Positions 8,545-17,086 of a DNA stretch of 64,000 nt are shown here, in pieces. The notes below the pieces were generated by a model. The model saw only the letters and a program-made list of their open reading frames with translations. It was not told the DNA's origin and searched no databases. Within the stretch, counting starts at the first letter, position 1. Each line of letters starts with the position of its first letter. This DNA comes from JBGPTF01 sp041490445 (GTDB lineage Bacteria; Acidobacteriota; Terriglobia; Acidiferrales; UBA7541), in NCBI GenBank assembly GCA_041490445.1, contig JBGPTF010000020.1, forward strand, positions 3,790-67,789, read 5' to 3'. The translations under genes and the position numbers were made by a program.

Positions 8545-8864
8545 CTTGGTATCGTCTCCTCGGAATTACGCTCGCCGCGCCGCCTCCCCGATTCTGCGCC
8601 GGCCAACTGCTTTCGGGGTGCTCGGCCCACCTACCCGCACGGCAAAAGCGATTGCACTTTGGAAGCTAACGTGGGACCGAAAGGTTGTCAAGCACCGCGC
8701 CGATGCAAGGTGCGAATCGGGCAGCACTGCCGGTCCCGTGGCGGCGGAATCAACCAACTGCCAGGAAGCTGAGGGAGGTTTAGGAAGCCTCCCCAGGCCG
8801 GGGAGGCGGCGGGGGAAGAGGGCGAGCGCCCTCCTCCCCGCCCCTCTAAGCATAATGCCGTTTC
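8545..8864. other. Intergenic region with tandem hairpins
   Basis: No gene is seen. Two strong hairpins lie directly downstream of the secreted protein gene that ends at 8865: 8787-8807 (GCCTCCCC/GGGGAGGC, five-base loop) and 8812-8839 (13-base stem with one mismatch, two-base loop). They probably end that transcript, though no long T-tract follows. Confidence 0.55.
8812..8839 (-). terminator. Hairpin downstream of secreted alpha/beta-barrel gene
   Basis: GGGGAAGAGGGCG pairs with CGCCCTCCTCCCC with one mismatch, 25 bases past the stop codon at 8865. A second 8-bp hairpin follows at 8787-8807. The structure is strong but lacks a U-tract, so it could equally protect the 3' end of the mRNA. Confidence 0.5.
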
Positions 8865-9749
8865 TTACGGCTTCGCCGCTTCCTTCTTTGCCGCTGCGGC
8901 TTTCCCGGTTGCGGCCGCCGGCTTCGGAGCCCAGAAACCAGGGTCCGCATCGACGAACGCTTTCGGTGGGTAGCTCATTTTGGGATTCAGCGCGATCAGG
9001 ATGGGCTCAGCGCCGAGCAGACCGTTGCGGTCAAACTCGCGCAGCGCCTTCTGGCCTTCTTCGCCGAGAGCATCCTGGTAGGCCTTGCCGTGCACGACGG
9101 GAAACTCGTCCATCTCCGTCAGTGAATTCATGGGCACGAAGAAAATGAACGTCCCCGTGGGAGCGCCCGAGTTGACCTGGTAAATGGAGTAGCTGTCGGG
9201 CAAGTTGGCCTGTTTGTGTGCGGCGAGGGCATGCTTCCGCGCCTCGACGAATTCTTCTTCGTGGCCGGGCCTCACACGGACCGTGTACATCACGAAGTAG
9301 CGCAGGCCTTTCAACGGCCGATTGTTTCCGTAGCTCAGATCGGAGCGCAGTGTGGCCGTCGTCGTATGGCTGGCCGTCAGCAGTTCGCCATCGCGCTGCA
9401 GGGCCAGATCGATGTCCGCTCCGGCATTCTTATCCACGGTCTGGTTGTCCTTCTCCCAGTCGGCAAAGGAATCATAGGCCGTGAAGAAAAAAGCACTGGA
9501 GCCGCCGGTGCTCGTGGTGGCGGCGATGTAATTGGCGCCCTTGCCCTTCTTGAACGCCCGGACAAACTGTTCTTCCGCTTTTACGTGCAGGCTGCCGCCC
9601 TTACCGGGTTTCACGTCCTCACGCACGATCACAAGGACTTTCGGCGGATGCAGCATGGCATCCTGCGCCTGGACGGCTGCGCCGCCCAACATTCCCGCGA
9701 CGAGCACGCACGCCGCGGCTGCGAAACGAAAACAGAAACGCTGACTCAT
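8865..9749 (-). CDS. Secreted protein with two dimeric alpha/beta-barrel-like halves
   Basis: The 294-residue protein starts at ATG 9749, which is preceded by AGGAGG; the frame continues upstream but without a ribosome site. It has a signal peptide (FAAAACVLVAGMLGGAAVQAQ). Two similar modules follow, each opening with a beta strand and an 'R-x-x-V-K/R-P-G-x-x' turn: VLVIVREDVKPGKG and YFVMYTVRVRPGHE. This pattern is seen in NIPSNAP/antibiotic-monooxygenase-like ferredoxin folds. The C-terminus is alanine/lysine-rich. Function is unknown. It lies next to a protein of the same style at 10020-10787. Confidence 0.7.
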   Translation of the reverse strand: MSQRFCFRFAAAACVLVAGMLGGAAVQAQDAMLHPPKVLVIVREDVKPGKGGSLHVKAEEQFVRAFKKGKGANYIAATTSTGGSSAFFFTAYDSFADWEKDNQTVDKNAGADIDLALQRDGELLTASHTTTATLRSDLSYGNNRPLKGLRYFVMYTVRVRPGHEEEFVEARKHALAAHKQANLPDSYSIYQVNSGAPTGTFIFFVPMNSLTEMDEFPVVHGKAYQDALGEEGQKALREFDRNGLLGAEPILIALNPKMSYPPKAFVDADPGFWAPKPAAATGKAAAAKKEAAKP

Positions 9750-10019
9750 AGTGTTAGACCTCCTCAGGTCGGTACGATGGGTTGGATCCCTGACTGGCAA
9801 AGCTGGACTGGACCCGCTTTGGGGAAGACTGCCGCTGAATCCGGATGCCCCCTCTGCACATCCGGGTTCGAACCTCCGCGAGTCTACCCCGGCTGCGGCA
9901 GGAGTCAATGAGTTTCGCAGTCGCGCCGGCGCACGGCACTTGGCCTCAGGTCCGATGTCTGGGCTACGGTGGAGTCTCTCGGGCACCCTAAACCGGAACT
10001 GCCTTGCGAAAAGTTTCCT

Positions 10020-10787
10020 TCACTTGTGCTGGTACGCGGTGACGCGGGCCATGATGTCGCGGTGTGCGTCTCCGACCACCAATCCACCGATCGCCGGAAC
10101 GACCGACGGATTTTTCTGGACCATGGCAGCGATGCCGGCGTAGAACTTGTCCACGCTCGCCGCGTCCGGCACGACGACGGCGATGTTGTACTGGCCGGGC
10201 GCGTCAGTGTGGATCAATTCTTCATCAACGTTGTACATGGTGGCGGATCCGTTCGCGACCATTTCGTCCAGCCAGGGTTTGTAGTCCCGTTTGAAAAGTT
10301 CGAGCCAGGCATCGCCCTCGCCGGGCTTCGGGCGCCAGAAAGCGACAATCAGAAAGCCGTTTTTCAGCGTCGCCGTCTTGCCGCCATGGACGACCGTGCG
10401 CAAAAGCACGTCAAAATGTTTCGAATTGGCGAACACGGGCGCTTCGGCTGCCTTCGACAGCGCGTCGCGCGCTTTCATGATGTTTTCGAGGCTGGCGGCC
10501 TGGAACCAGTCGTTGTGCGTCATGCCATCGCTCTCATGAACGAGGACCGCGGAGTTGCCCCAACTGACGAGCGTCCCGTCGGCCACCAGCTTCTCGAGGA
10601 TAGGCTTGTCAACCTTCTCGAAGCTCGATTCGATGTCGCCCCACTGCGCACGGGGCACGCCCCAAAACGATACGTAGGTGTACAGCGGCTTGTCCTGCTG
10701 CTGGGCCTGCGCGGCGGGCGCGGCCGCAAACGAAGCGGCCAACATCAGGCAAGCTAGCACGAAAACACAGAGACTTCTCTTTCTCAT
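10020..10787 (-). CDS. Secreted hypothetical protein, alpha/beta-barrel-like
   Basis: This 255-residue protein has a signal peptide (CVFVLACLMLAASFAAAPAAQA). The mature part has strand-helix patterns like those of the neighbour at 8865-9749 (YTYVSFWGVPRAQWGDIES ... FLIVAFWRPKPGEGDAW), suggesting the same ferredoxin-like fold. It is transcribed in the same direction as that neighbour, 270 bases upstream of it. No active-site motif was recognised. Confidence 0.68.
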   Translation of the reverse strand: MRKRSLCVFVLACLMLAASFAAAPAAQAQQQDKPLYTYVSFWGVPRAQWGDIESSFEKVDKPILEKLVADGTLVSWGNSAVLVHESDGMTHNDWFQAASLENIMKARDALSKAAEAPVFANSKHFDVLLRTVVHGGKTATLKNGFLIVAFWRPKPGEGDAWLELFKRDYKPWLDEMVANGSATMYNVDEELIHTDAPGQYNIAVVVPDAASVDKFYAGIAAMVQKNPSVVPAIGGLVVGDAHRDIMARVTAYQHK

Positions 10788-11232
10788 TGTTCGCCTCCCT
10801 GGTGAATTGGAGAAGATGAATCCGGCGAGACGGTCAGACGCCCCGGAGGAATTCGCAAGGCAGCAAGCTACTCGACCAGTGCCGCGGTGTCAAGCAGATG
10901 AGTGTTTGGTAGTGGGCTGGTCTCCGCTATGCCAACTATGCCCTCAAGTAGACGCCGACATCGCTGGAGAAACCGCAAGTCGCGCGGATGTCTTCCGTGT
11001 ACGCGAACATCCGCCCGCATCCCCTCCCTGGAACCATGCAATTCGATGAATTTCTCCAGCCGGACTCGATTTTTCGGTAGAATTCCAGGCTTCGCGGCCG
11101 TTCGCGTGGGGCCTCCGGCGCGATGCCGACATCGGGTATCTGTCTGGAGTCCAGCGATGCAGGCGCGAACCGGTGCGAAGAGTTCCGGCGCTTGAATGGA
11201 GCGCAGACGCGAAACTCAGCGAGGAGCACACA
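10788..11232. other. Intergenic region between divergent genes
   Basis: No convincing gene lies in these 445 bases. The stretch separates the minus-strand secreted protein gene from the plus-strand propeller gene and should hold both promoters. A TAGAAT box near 11078 could be a -10 for the plus strand, but no good -35 precedes it. Confidence 0.4.
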
Positions 11233-12420
11233 ATGAGCAAGGCGAGAGTGCTGGTTGGCACACGGAAGGGCGCGTTTATCCTGACCTCGGATGGAAAACG
11301 GCAGCAGTGGGACGTCAGCGGCCCCCATTTTGCGGGCTGGGAGATTTATCACCTCAAGGGATCACCCGCCGACCCGAACCGGCTGTACGCGTCGCAGACA
11401 AGCGGGTGGTTCGGGCAGGTCATTCAACGCTCCGATGACGGCGGCAAAACATGGCTTCAACCCGGAACACCGCCTGGCGAACCGACCACCGCGCCGGACG
11501 GCATGCCGAAGGGTGAAAGCAACAAGTTCGTTTACGACACATCCGCGCAAACCGGCAAACCGCTCAACACGCACCAGTCGTACGACGGCACGGCCCACTC
11601 GTGGGAGTTCAAGCGAGTCTGGCATCTCGAGCCTTCGCTCACCGATCCAGACACCGTCTTTGCCGGGGTGGAAGACGCGGCCTTGTTCCGCTCGACCGAT
11701 GGCGGGCAAACGTGGCAGGAACTCGCCGGACTGCGCGGCCACGGCACTGGGCCCCGGTGGCAGCCGGGCGCCGGTGGAATGTGCCTGCACACGATTCTTC
11801 TCGACCCGAGCAACCCCAGCCGGATTTTCATCGCCATTTCTGCCGCGGGCGCGTTCCGCACCGACGACGCCGGCAAGACGTGGAAACCGATCAATCGCGG
11901 ACTTGTCTCGCAGCACATTCCCGAACCGACTGCGGAGGTCGGCCACTGCGTGCACCGCATCGCGATGCACCGGTCGCGTCCGAATGTGCTGTTCATGCAG
12001 AAGCACTGGGACGTGATGCGCACCGACGATGCGGGAGATTCGTGGCAGGAAGTAAGCGGAAACCTGCCGACGGATTTCGGGTTTGTGATTGACGTACACG
12101 CGCACGAGCCGGAGACCATCTACGTCGTCCCGATCAAGAGCGACTCGGAGCATTATCCCCCTGACGGGAAGCTGCGCGTGTACCGCAGCCGCACAGGCGG
12201 AAACGAGTGGGAGGCGCTCACGAAAGGCCTGCCGCAGAGCAACTGCTACGTCAATGTGCTGCGCGACGCGATGGCGGTGGATTCGCTGGACAAGTGCGGC
12301 GTGTATTTCGGCACCACGGGCGGGCAGGTGTACGCGTCGGCCGATGCCGGCGACTCCTGGGCGCCCATCGTCCGAGATCTTCCGACCGTCCTTTCGGTGG
12401 AGGTCCAGACGCTGCCATGA
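11233..12420 (+). CDS. BNR/sortilin-type beta-propeller protein
   Basis: A 395-residue cytoplasmic protein starts at ATG 11233 after GAGGAG; an upstream in-frame ATG at 11173 lacks a site. Repeated S-x-D-x-G-x-T-W Asp-box motifs are present (RSDDGGKTW, RSTDGGQTW, RTDDAGKTW, RTDDAGDSW, ASADAGDSW), typical of sialidase-like/VPS10 propellers. It has no signal peptide, unlike most relatives. Its stop overlaps the start of the next gene by ATGA, so the two proteins are made together. Substrate and reaction are unknown. Confidence 0.82.
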   Translation: MSKARVLVGTRKGAFILTSDGKRQQWDVSGPHFAGWEIYHLKGSPADPNRLYASQTSGWFGQVIQRSDDGGKTWLQPGTPPGEPTTAPDGMPKGESNKFVYDTSAQTGKPLNTHQSYDGTAHSWEFKRVWHLEPSLTDPDTVFAGVEDAALFRSTDGGQTWQELAGLRGHGTGPRWQPGAGGMCLHTILLDPSNPSRIFIAISAAGAFRTDDAGKTWKPINRGLVSQHIPEPTAEVGHCVHRIAMHRSRPNVLFMQKHWDVMRTDDAGDSWQEVSGNLPTDFGFVIDVHAHEPETIYVVPIKSDSEHYPPDGKLRVYRSRTGGNEWEALTKGLPQSNCYVNVLRDAMAVDSLDKCGVYFGTTGGQVYASADAGDSWAPIVRDLPTVLSVEVQTLP

Positions 12421-12713
12421 TCCGAGTTGTGCTCCCGCCGCACCTGCGAACGCTGGCGCGCGTCAACGGTGATTTGGAGATCGAGATTGAGGGGCAGGCC
12501 ACGCAGCGTTCGGTCCTCGACGCGATCGAGACCCGCTATCCGATGCTGCGCGGCACGATTCGCGATCACGTTACCCAACAGCGCCGGCCGTTCCTGCGGT
12601 TCTTCGCCTGCGAGGAAGATTTGTCGCACGAGCCGCCGGACGCTCCACTGCCCGACGCGGTCGCGTCGGGGGCCGAACCCTTCTTCATCATCGGGGCCAT
12701 CGCCGGCGGCTAA
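12417..12713 (+). CDS. MoaD/ThiS-like beta-grasp protein with C-terminal GG
   Basis: The protein has 98 residues and starts inside the stop codon of the propeller gene (ATGA overlap). The pattern fits a ubiquitin-like sulfur carrier: a first strand VVLPPHLRTLA, a helix near SVLDAIETRYP, and a terminal IIGAIAGG. In MoaD, ThiS and relatives the final Gly-Gly is adenylated and thiolated. No MoaB/MoeB/ThiF-type activating enzyme is in the window, so the partner must be elsewhere. Confidence 0.75.
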   Translation: MIRVVLPPHLRTLARVNGDLEIEIEGQATQRSVLDAIETRYPMLRGTIRDHVTQQRRPFLRFFACEEDLSHEPPDAPLPDAVASGAEPFFIIGAIAGG

Positions 12714-12882
12714 GGGCGACTCCCTCGCCACGCTCGGCCGTTTCGAAGCGGCGCGAGAGGAAATCGAGCGCACGGGATGGCTCAAGCGCGACGGACGGGG
12801 GCGCGAGCTGCCCCTCGAGCGCACCCGAGAGCGCACGAACGGCTCAACGCCTGCCGATCAACTGTGGCTGAAGCGATTGCGT

Positions 12883-14136
12883 CTACGGCTGGGGTTTGAG
12901 GCTGAAGGTAATGCCGCGCTGCCAGTTTTCGTTCACCGTGCGTTGCAGGTCGAGCTGCTCGATGGGAATGCTGTTGTCGGCGCCGTAGGACGTGACGTAG
13001 TGCAGGCGCCCGCCCTCCAGCCAGTATTCGGTGACGCCGTAGATGGAGCCGTCTTTCAGCACGAGCAGAGCAAGCGGCGCCGGCGGCGCAGGTTCCAGTT
13101 GCTGTTCGGGCTGTTGTCCGACCGGCTCGGGTGGCAGCCAAATCACCGAGTCTGCCGGTGGGGCAGTGTACGCAGGCTCTTCTTCCGGCTGCGCGGCGGC
13201 GTTCGCGTCATACGATGCCGCGTTGTAGTAGTTGTACGGCCAGAATCCAAAAGGCGCGAATCCGAACGTGCAGAGCCGCACTCGCGGGAAGAACGGCCGC
13301 GGGAACGGACACACGGTCGTGAAGCCGTTGAAGAAGCAGCCGGGCCGCAAGAATGGATTCCCCCCGAAGAAGAAAAAGTCCTGGCGGCCGCGCGAGAGCC
13401 CGAATCCGATGGAGAAGCCGCTGCCGAAACGGTCGCGGCCGAAAGAGCGGAAGCGGTGGGAATGGTCGAACCGAGGCTGCGGGCGCATAGACAGGAAAAC
13501 CCGGGAACCGACCCGAGGGGCTGCTGGCGCGGACGGCGCGAGACTCACTGTGCCGGCGAAAAAGGGTCGCGCTCGAACGGGCATGAGGATCCGAGACGGC
13601 GGGCCGGCAAAAGTCCGTGGCGAAGAAATCCTCGCAGGACGCGCAGCAGACCATCCGTTTGTGGGAGCCACGACATGACCTGGATATGTTGGCCGTGGCG
13701 GCGCATGCCACACGCTTCTGCCCGGCGCAACCGCGCTTCCGTTCGCTGGGGCATAAACGAGCGGTTGATTTGCGCGGAGGATCATCGAGGAGCGCGCCGC
13801 GCGGCCCTGGGAGGGAGATCCCGCGAATCCTGTAGCGGGTGGCGCCAGAAAACGATTGGGGCCGTAGTTCCCTGCCGGAGCGGGACGCGCAGCGGGCTGC
13901 GAAGAAAACTGTGAAGCTGGCGGGGCGATGGAACGAAACACCATTCCACTCGAAACTCGCGGCGCAGCCGCAGGATGCGACGCAGGTGCGGGAGCGCCAG
14001 CGCGGCTGCCGACATGACCGCCGCTCTGACCACCTCCGCCCGGCGCTCGCTGCTGTGCAGACGCAGGAATTACGGCGAGGCATGCGAGGGCCATTATCGC
14101 TGTCAACTTGCTTCGAAGAAGGCGCTGGGGCTCCAT
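12883..14136 (-). CDS. Secreted low-complexity Pro/Ala/Gly/Arg-rich protein
   Basis: The 417-residue protein starts at ATG 14136 after GGAGG. The signal peptide ends near VIPASAQQ. The middle is of low complexity, rich in Pro, Ala, Ser, Arg, and later Phe-Gly (residues ~230-310, e.g. FGSGFSIGFGLSRG, DFFFFGGNPF). A compact C-terminal module of about 60 residues (LLVLKDGSIYGVTEYWLEGG ... IPIEQLDLQRT) looks folded and is a recurrent ending of secreted acidobacterial proteins. A structural envelope role is the best guess. Confidence 0.7.
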   Translation of the reverse strand: MEPQRLLRSKLTAIMALACLAVIPASAQQRAPGGGGQSGGHVGSRAGAPAPASHPAAAPRVSSGMVFRSIAPPASQFSSQPAARPAPAGNYGPNRFLAPPATGFAGSPSQGRAARSSMILRANQPLVYAPANGSAVAPGRSVWHAPPRPTYPGHVVAPTNGWSAARPARISSPRTFAGPPSRILMPVRARPFFAGTVSLAPSAPAAPRVGSRVFLSMRPQPRFDHSHRFRSFGRDRFGSGFSIGFGLSRGRQDFFFFGGNPFLRPGCFFNGFTTVCPFPRPFFPRVRLCTFGFAPFGFWPYNYYNAASYDANAAAQPEEEPAYTAPPADSVIWLPPEPVGQQPEQQLEPAPPAPLALLVLKDGSIYGVTEYWLEGGRLHYVTSYGADNSIPIEQLDLQRTVNENWQRGITFSLKPQP

Positions 14137-14261
14137 CAAGGGGATCCTCCTCTCAGGAGAGCTTCACTGCGCTGAGTATACTCCTTTAGAGCCAGAGCGG
14201 CGGAAAATGGTTGCAGCAGGCCGCTCCATCAAACCTCCTTCTGACCAGAATTCCGCGGTCG

Positions 14262-15044
14262 CTAGGAGTTGACTGCCGCGGGAGCGCGGCGAACGGACAT
14301 AAGAAGAACGGCACCGGCGAGGATTGAGACGAGACTCATTACCTGCGCGTTCGACATGCCGAAAAATACGCGCGGGTTGATGCGAATGAATTCGACGAAG
14401 AACCGTGCGAGACCAGTGAGAAGCAGGTAGCACGCAAAGACATATCCGGCGGGCCTTGCCGGCGGCGCCTTCTTCCCAGTTCCCTGCACCGCTGCACCGA
14501 GTCTCCACAAAATCCAGAAGATCACGAGCGCGGCAAGAAATTCGTAGATGGGCGTGGGATGGACGCGAGCGGTTGTCGGCACGATGCCGTTCGGGAAACT
14601 CATGCCCCAGGGCAGCGACGTCGGGATGCCGTAGTCGCCATCGCCCGAGGTGAGGCAGCCCAGCCGCCCCACGCCGTAGCCAAGGGCCGCCGCCGGCGAT
14701 GCCAGATCGAACATCCTCAACACAGGAATGCGGAAATGCCGGGCGATCAAGACGAGCGTGAGGAAGCCGCCGAGCAATCCACCAAACCAGGCAAGGCCAG
14801 TGCGGCTGAAAAACAACTCGAAGGGGTGTTCGAAGAATTCGCGCGGCGATTCAAACAAGTGATAGAGCTTCGCGCCGACGACGCCCGCGATCCCCGCGAC
14901 GCCGATAATCATTTCGGGCTCGAGCGCGAGCTGGCGGCGCCGCACGTCCGCCCGCAGGATGAGATACGCGACGGCGAGTCCGGTGGCGGCAAGCAAGCCG
15001 TACGTCGGCAACGTTAACGGACCAAGGTGGAGATAGGGAAGCAC
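14262..15044 (-). CDS. lgt: Prolipoprotein diacylglyceryl transferase
   Basis: A 260-residue membrane protein with about seven hydrophobic segments. It carries the Lgt signature region (GRLGCLTSGDGDYG, ~residues 126-139) and the HPTPIYE motif. Lgt transfers diacylglycerol from phosphatidylglycerol to the lipobox cysteine of prolipoproteins. The start is GTG at 15044. It matches the presence of lipoproteins in the window (Pal, the 26-residue peptide and a possible cupin lipoprotein). Length is close to the usual 260-290. Confidence 0.88.
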   Translation of the reverse strand: MLPYLHLGPLTLPTYGLLAATGLAVAYLILRADVRRRQLALEPEMIIGVAGIAGVVGAKLYHLFESPREFFEHPFELFFSRTGLAWFGGLLGGFLTLVLIARHFRIPVLRMFDLASPAAALGYGVGRLGCLTSGDGDYGIPTSLPWGMSFPNGIVPTTARVHPTPIYEFLAALVIFWILWRLGAAVQGTGKKAPPARPAGYVFACYLLLTGLARFFVEFIRINPRVFFGMSNAQVMSLVSILAGAVLLMSVRRAPAAVNS

Positions 15045-15170
15045 GGCGGGACAGTATACATGACGCGTCAGATTGTGCGCGCCAAATGAAATGATGCCGG
15101 AGCGGGTTGCCGTTTGCGGAGAAAGTCGAAAACCGAACCGCCCCCATGTGAAATGCGGGCGAGCTCGCGA

Positions 15171-16235
15171 TTACTTCCCGTACTCGAGGACGACGAAGGA
15201 GTCCGGGAGCATCGCCGGGCGCGGCCGGGGATTCTCCGCGGTGGCGGCCGGCGTCGGCCCGAATTCCGCAGTGACGAGGAACACGTGGTGCGTTTTCTCG
15301 TCCACCGCCATCGTGCGCGCGCCGCGCTGCGTTGAAACGTTTTCGACAACCTTGAACTCGTAGGGAGTGTCTTCGTGAATGACGGTGAGCGTTCCGTCTC
15401 CGTTGGAGGAAAACGCAAGCCCCGTCTCCGAATCAAACGCGGTGGCGTCCACGCCTCGGCCGATGGGCAACGTCTTCATCACGAATCCGTTCTTCGCGTC
15501 GATCACGGCCAGCACCTCATTGTGGCAGCCGGAAAAAAGCCGGTGGTTCTTCGTGTCCATGGACAGCCCGGAAGGGGATTCGCAGCCCTTGATCGGCCAG
15601 TGATCGAGCACTTTCAGGTTTTCGGAATCGATCCGCACCAATTCGCTCTTGTCCTCGATGTTCACGAACACGTGTCCCGCGCCGTCGGCCGCGGCAAATT
15701 CCGGTTTGCCGCCGAGAGGGATCGTGGCCGCAACCGTGAGGTTGACGGGGTCGATGGCGGTTGCGCTGCCACCGCGGCCGTTGAAGGCGAAAACGCGATT
15801 CGATCCGGGGTCGTAGATGATGGCGTCGGGATTCTCTCCGGTCGGAACATGCCCGATCACCTTGAGCGTGAGCAGGTCGAACGCGGTGACGTTATTGCCT
15901 CGGCCGTTGCTGATGAAGCCGCGGTTCAAGCTGGAAATCAGCGCGATGCCGTGCACGCCGGGTGTGTCGGGAATGTCGCCAACCACTTTGCCATTGTCCG
16001 CATCAAGCACCATGACGTGCGTGCCGCGCGAGATATACACGCGCCGCGCCTCGGAATCGACGGTCAGATAATCCCAGAAGCCTTCGCCGCCAATCTTGTA
16101 CGTGCGCAGCAGGTGGTATCCGGGCGCCTGCGCTCGTACTGTCGTGGGCCGGGCAAGCCACAGCGCCACAACACAACTGAGGCCCACAAGTCCGCCTGCC
16201 ACAGCGCGCCCCAAGTACCTATCGCGAGATCGCAT
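15171..16235 (-). CDS. Secreted YVTN/NHL-type beta-propeller protein
   Basis: The 354-residue protein starts at ATG 16235, preceded by GGAGA. It has an N-terminal membrane or signal segment (GGLVGLSCVVALWLA). Repeats of the type 'VxVIDxxxxKVxxxIPxGxxPxxI' recur (VMVLDADNGKVVGDIPDTPG, VTAFDLLTLKVIGHVPTGEN, LAVIDAKNGFVMKTLPIGRG), giving about seven blades. Such proteins are usually periplasmic scaffolds or surface proteins. No heme or catalytic motif was found. Confidence 0.75.
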   Translation of the reverse strand: MRSRDRYLGRAVAGGLVGLSCVVALWLARPTTVRAQAPGYHLLRTYKIGGEGFWDYLTVDSEARRVYISRGTHVMVLDADNGKVVGDIPDTPGVHGIALISSLNRGFISNGRGNNVTAFDLLTLKVIGHVPTGENPDAIIYDPGSNRVFAFNGRGGSATAIDPVNLTVAATIPLGGKPEFAAADGAGHVFVNIEDKSELVRIDSENLKVLDHWPIKGCESPSGLSMDTKNHRLFSGCHNEVLAVIDAKNGFVMKTLPIGRGVDATAFDSETGLAFSSNGDGTLTVIHEDTPYEFKVVENVSTQRGARTMAVDEKTHHVFLVTAEFGPTPAATAENPRPRPAMLPDSFVVLEYGK

Positions 16236-16446
16236 CTGTTCTTTCTCTCCACCAGACGAATGTAGCGCGCCATCGTATGCCGCACGCCCCCTCAAGTCAA
16301 TTGCTACCGCGACGCGTCGGGGAATGGAGAAATACTGCGAACGAACACACTGGTTGCGGGATCAGGCCGTGCTGGCATAGGATGCGCGCACGACGAGAAG
16401 AAATGTCGCAAGTGGCGCGTGGCCGCAGTCTGCAGGAGGGATGAGA

Positions 16447-16971
16447 ATGCAATTTGCGAAACGCTTTTCGTTTTTTGCCGCGCTACTTTTCGCGGGCTGT
16501 ACGTCTCTGAACGCACAGGGCGTGCCGGAAAGGCCGGTGGTCAACCACGCCGCCACGGCAAGATTCGCGCCCGTCTCCAACTTCCCGGAATGCGCGACGG
16601 CGCACCTGGAACGCGGCGACCCCGCTTCGGGCCCGGCGACATTCCTTTTGCGGATGACTGCCGGGTGCGAGGTGCCGTGGCACTGGCACACGGCCGACGA
16701 GAGTTTGCTGATGGTCAGCGGCAGCCTGAGCTTGCACTCTAAGGTCGAGCGGCCGGCAGCGGCGCGGCATAGCGACTATGTTTTCATGCCCGCAAAGCAC
16801 GTGCATGCGGTGAAGTGCCTCGGCGCCGATCCCTGTGAATTGTTCCTCGTTTCTGGCGGGGCGTTTGACATCCACTACGTGGATAAAACCGGCAATGAGA
16901 TCCCCATGACCGAAGCAGTCGAAGCCGCTACGCCTGCGAAAAAGCCAGAAAACGAAAAACCACAAATGTAA
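16447..16971 (+). CDS. Secreted cupin-domain protein, possible lipoprotein
   Basis: The protein has 174 residues from ATG 16447; an ATG six bases earlier sits too close to the GGAGGG site. A signal segment ends in a lipobox-like FAGC followed by TSLNAQG, so either lipoprotein or ordinary secretion is possible. The cupin metal motif is visible as PWHWHTADESLLMVSGSLSL (H-x-H-x5-E type) with a second histidine in AKHVHAVKC. A periplasmic metal-binding cupin of unknown substrate is the best call. Confidence 0.7.
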   Translation: MQFAKRFSFFAALLFAGCTSLNAQGVPERPVVNHAATARFAPVSNFPECATAHLERGDPASGPATFLLRMTAGCEVPWHWHTADESLLMVSGSLSLHSKVERPAAARHSDYVFMPAKHVHAVKCLGADPCELFLVSGGAFDIHYVDKTGNEIPMTEAVEAATPAKKPENEKPQM

Positions 16972-17086
16972 CGCGTCGGCCCGTGAGTTCTCCCTCATTG
17001 CCTGGACGACAGCACGGGCAGAGATGGCCTGCTTCGAGGCTCCGCTCCTGTTCTTCAGCGGCCAATTTCCGTTATCATCGCGCGCG

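Noticed and set aside
9866..9886. GGGTTCGAACCTCC, reminiscent of a tRNA T-arm
   Set aside because: The flanking stem does not pair and no anticodon or acceptor stem can be built around it. No other tRNA-like arms were noticed in the window.
12427..13914. Plus-strand open frame of 495 codons
   Set aside because: It runs through the MoaD-like gene out of frame and then antisense to the secreted low-complexity protein; composition is arginine-rich noise.
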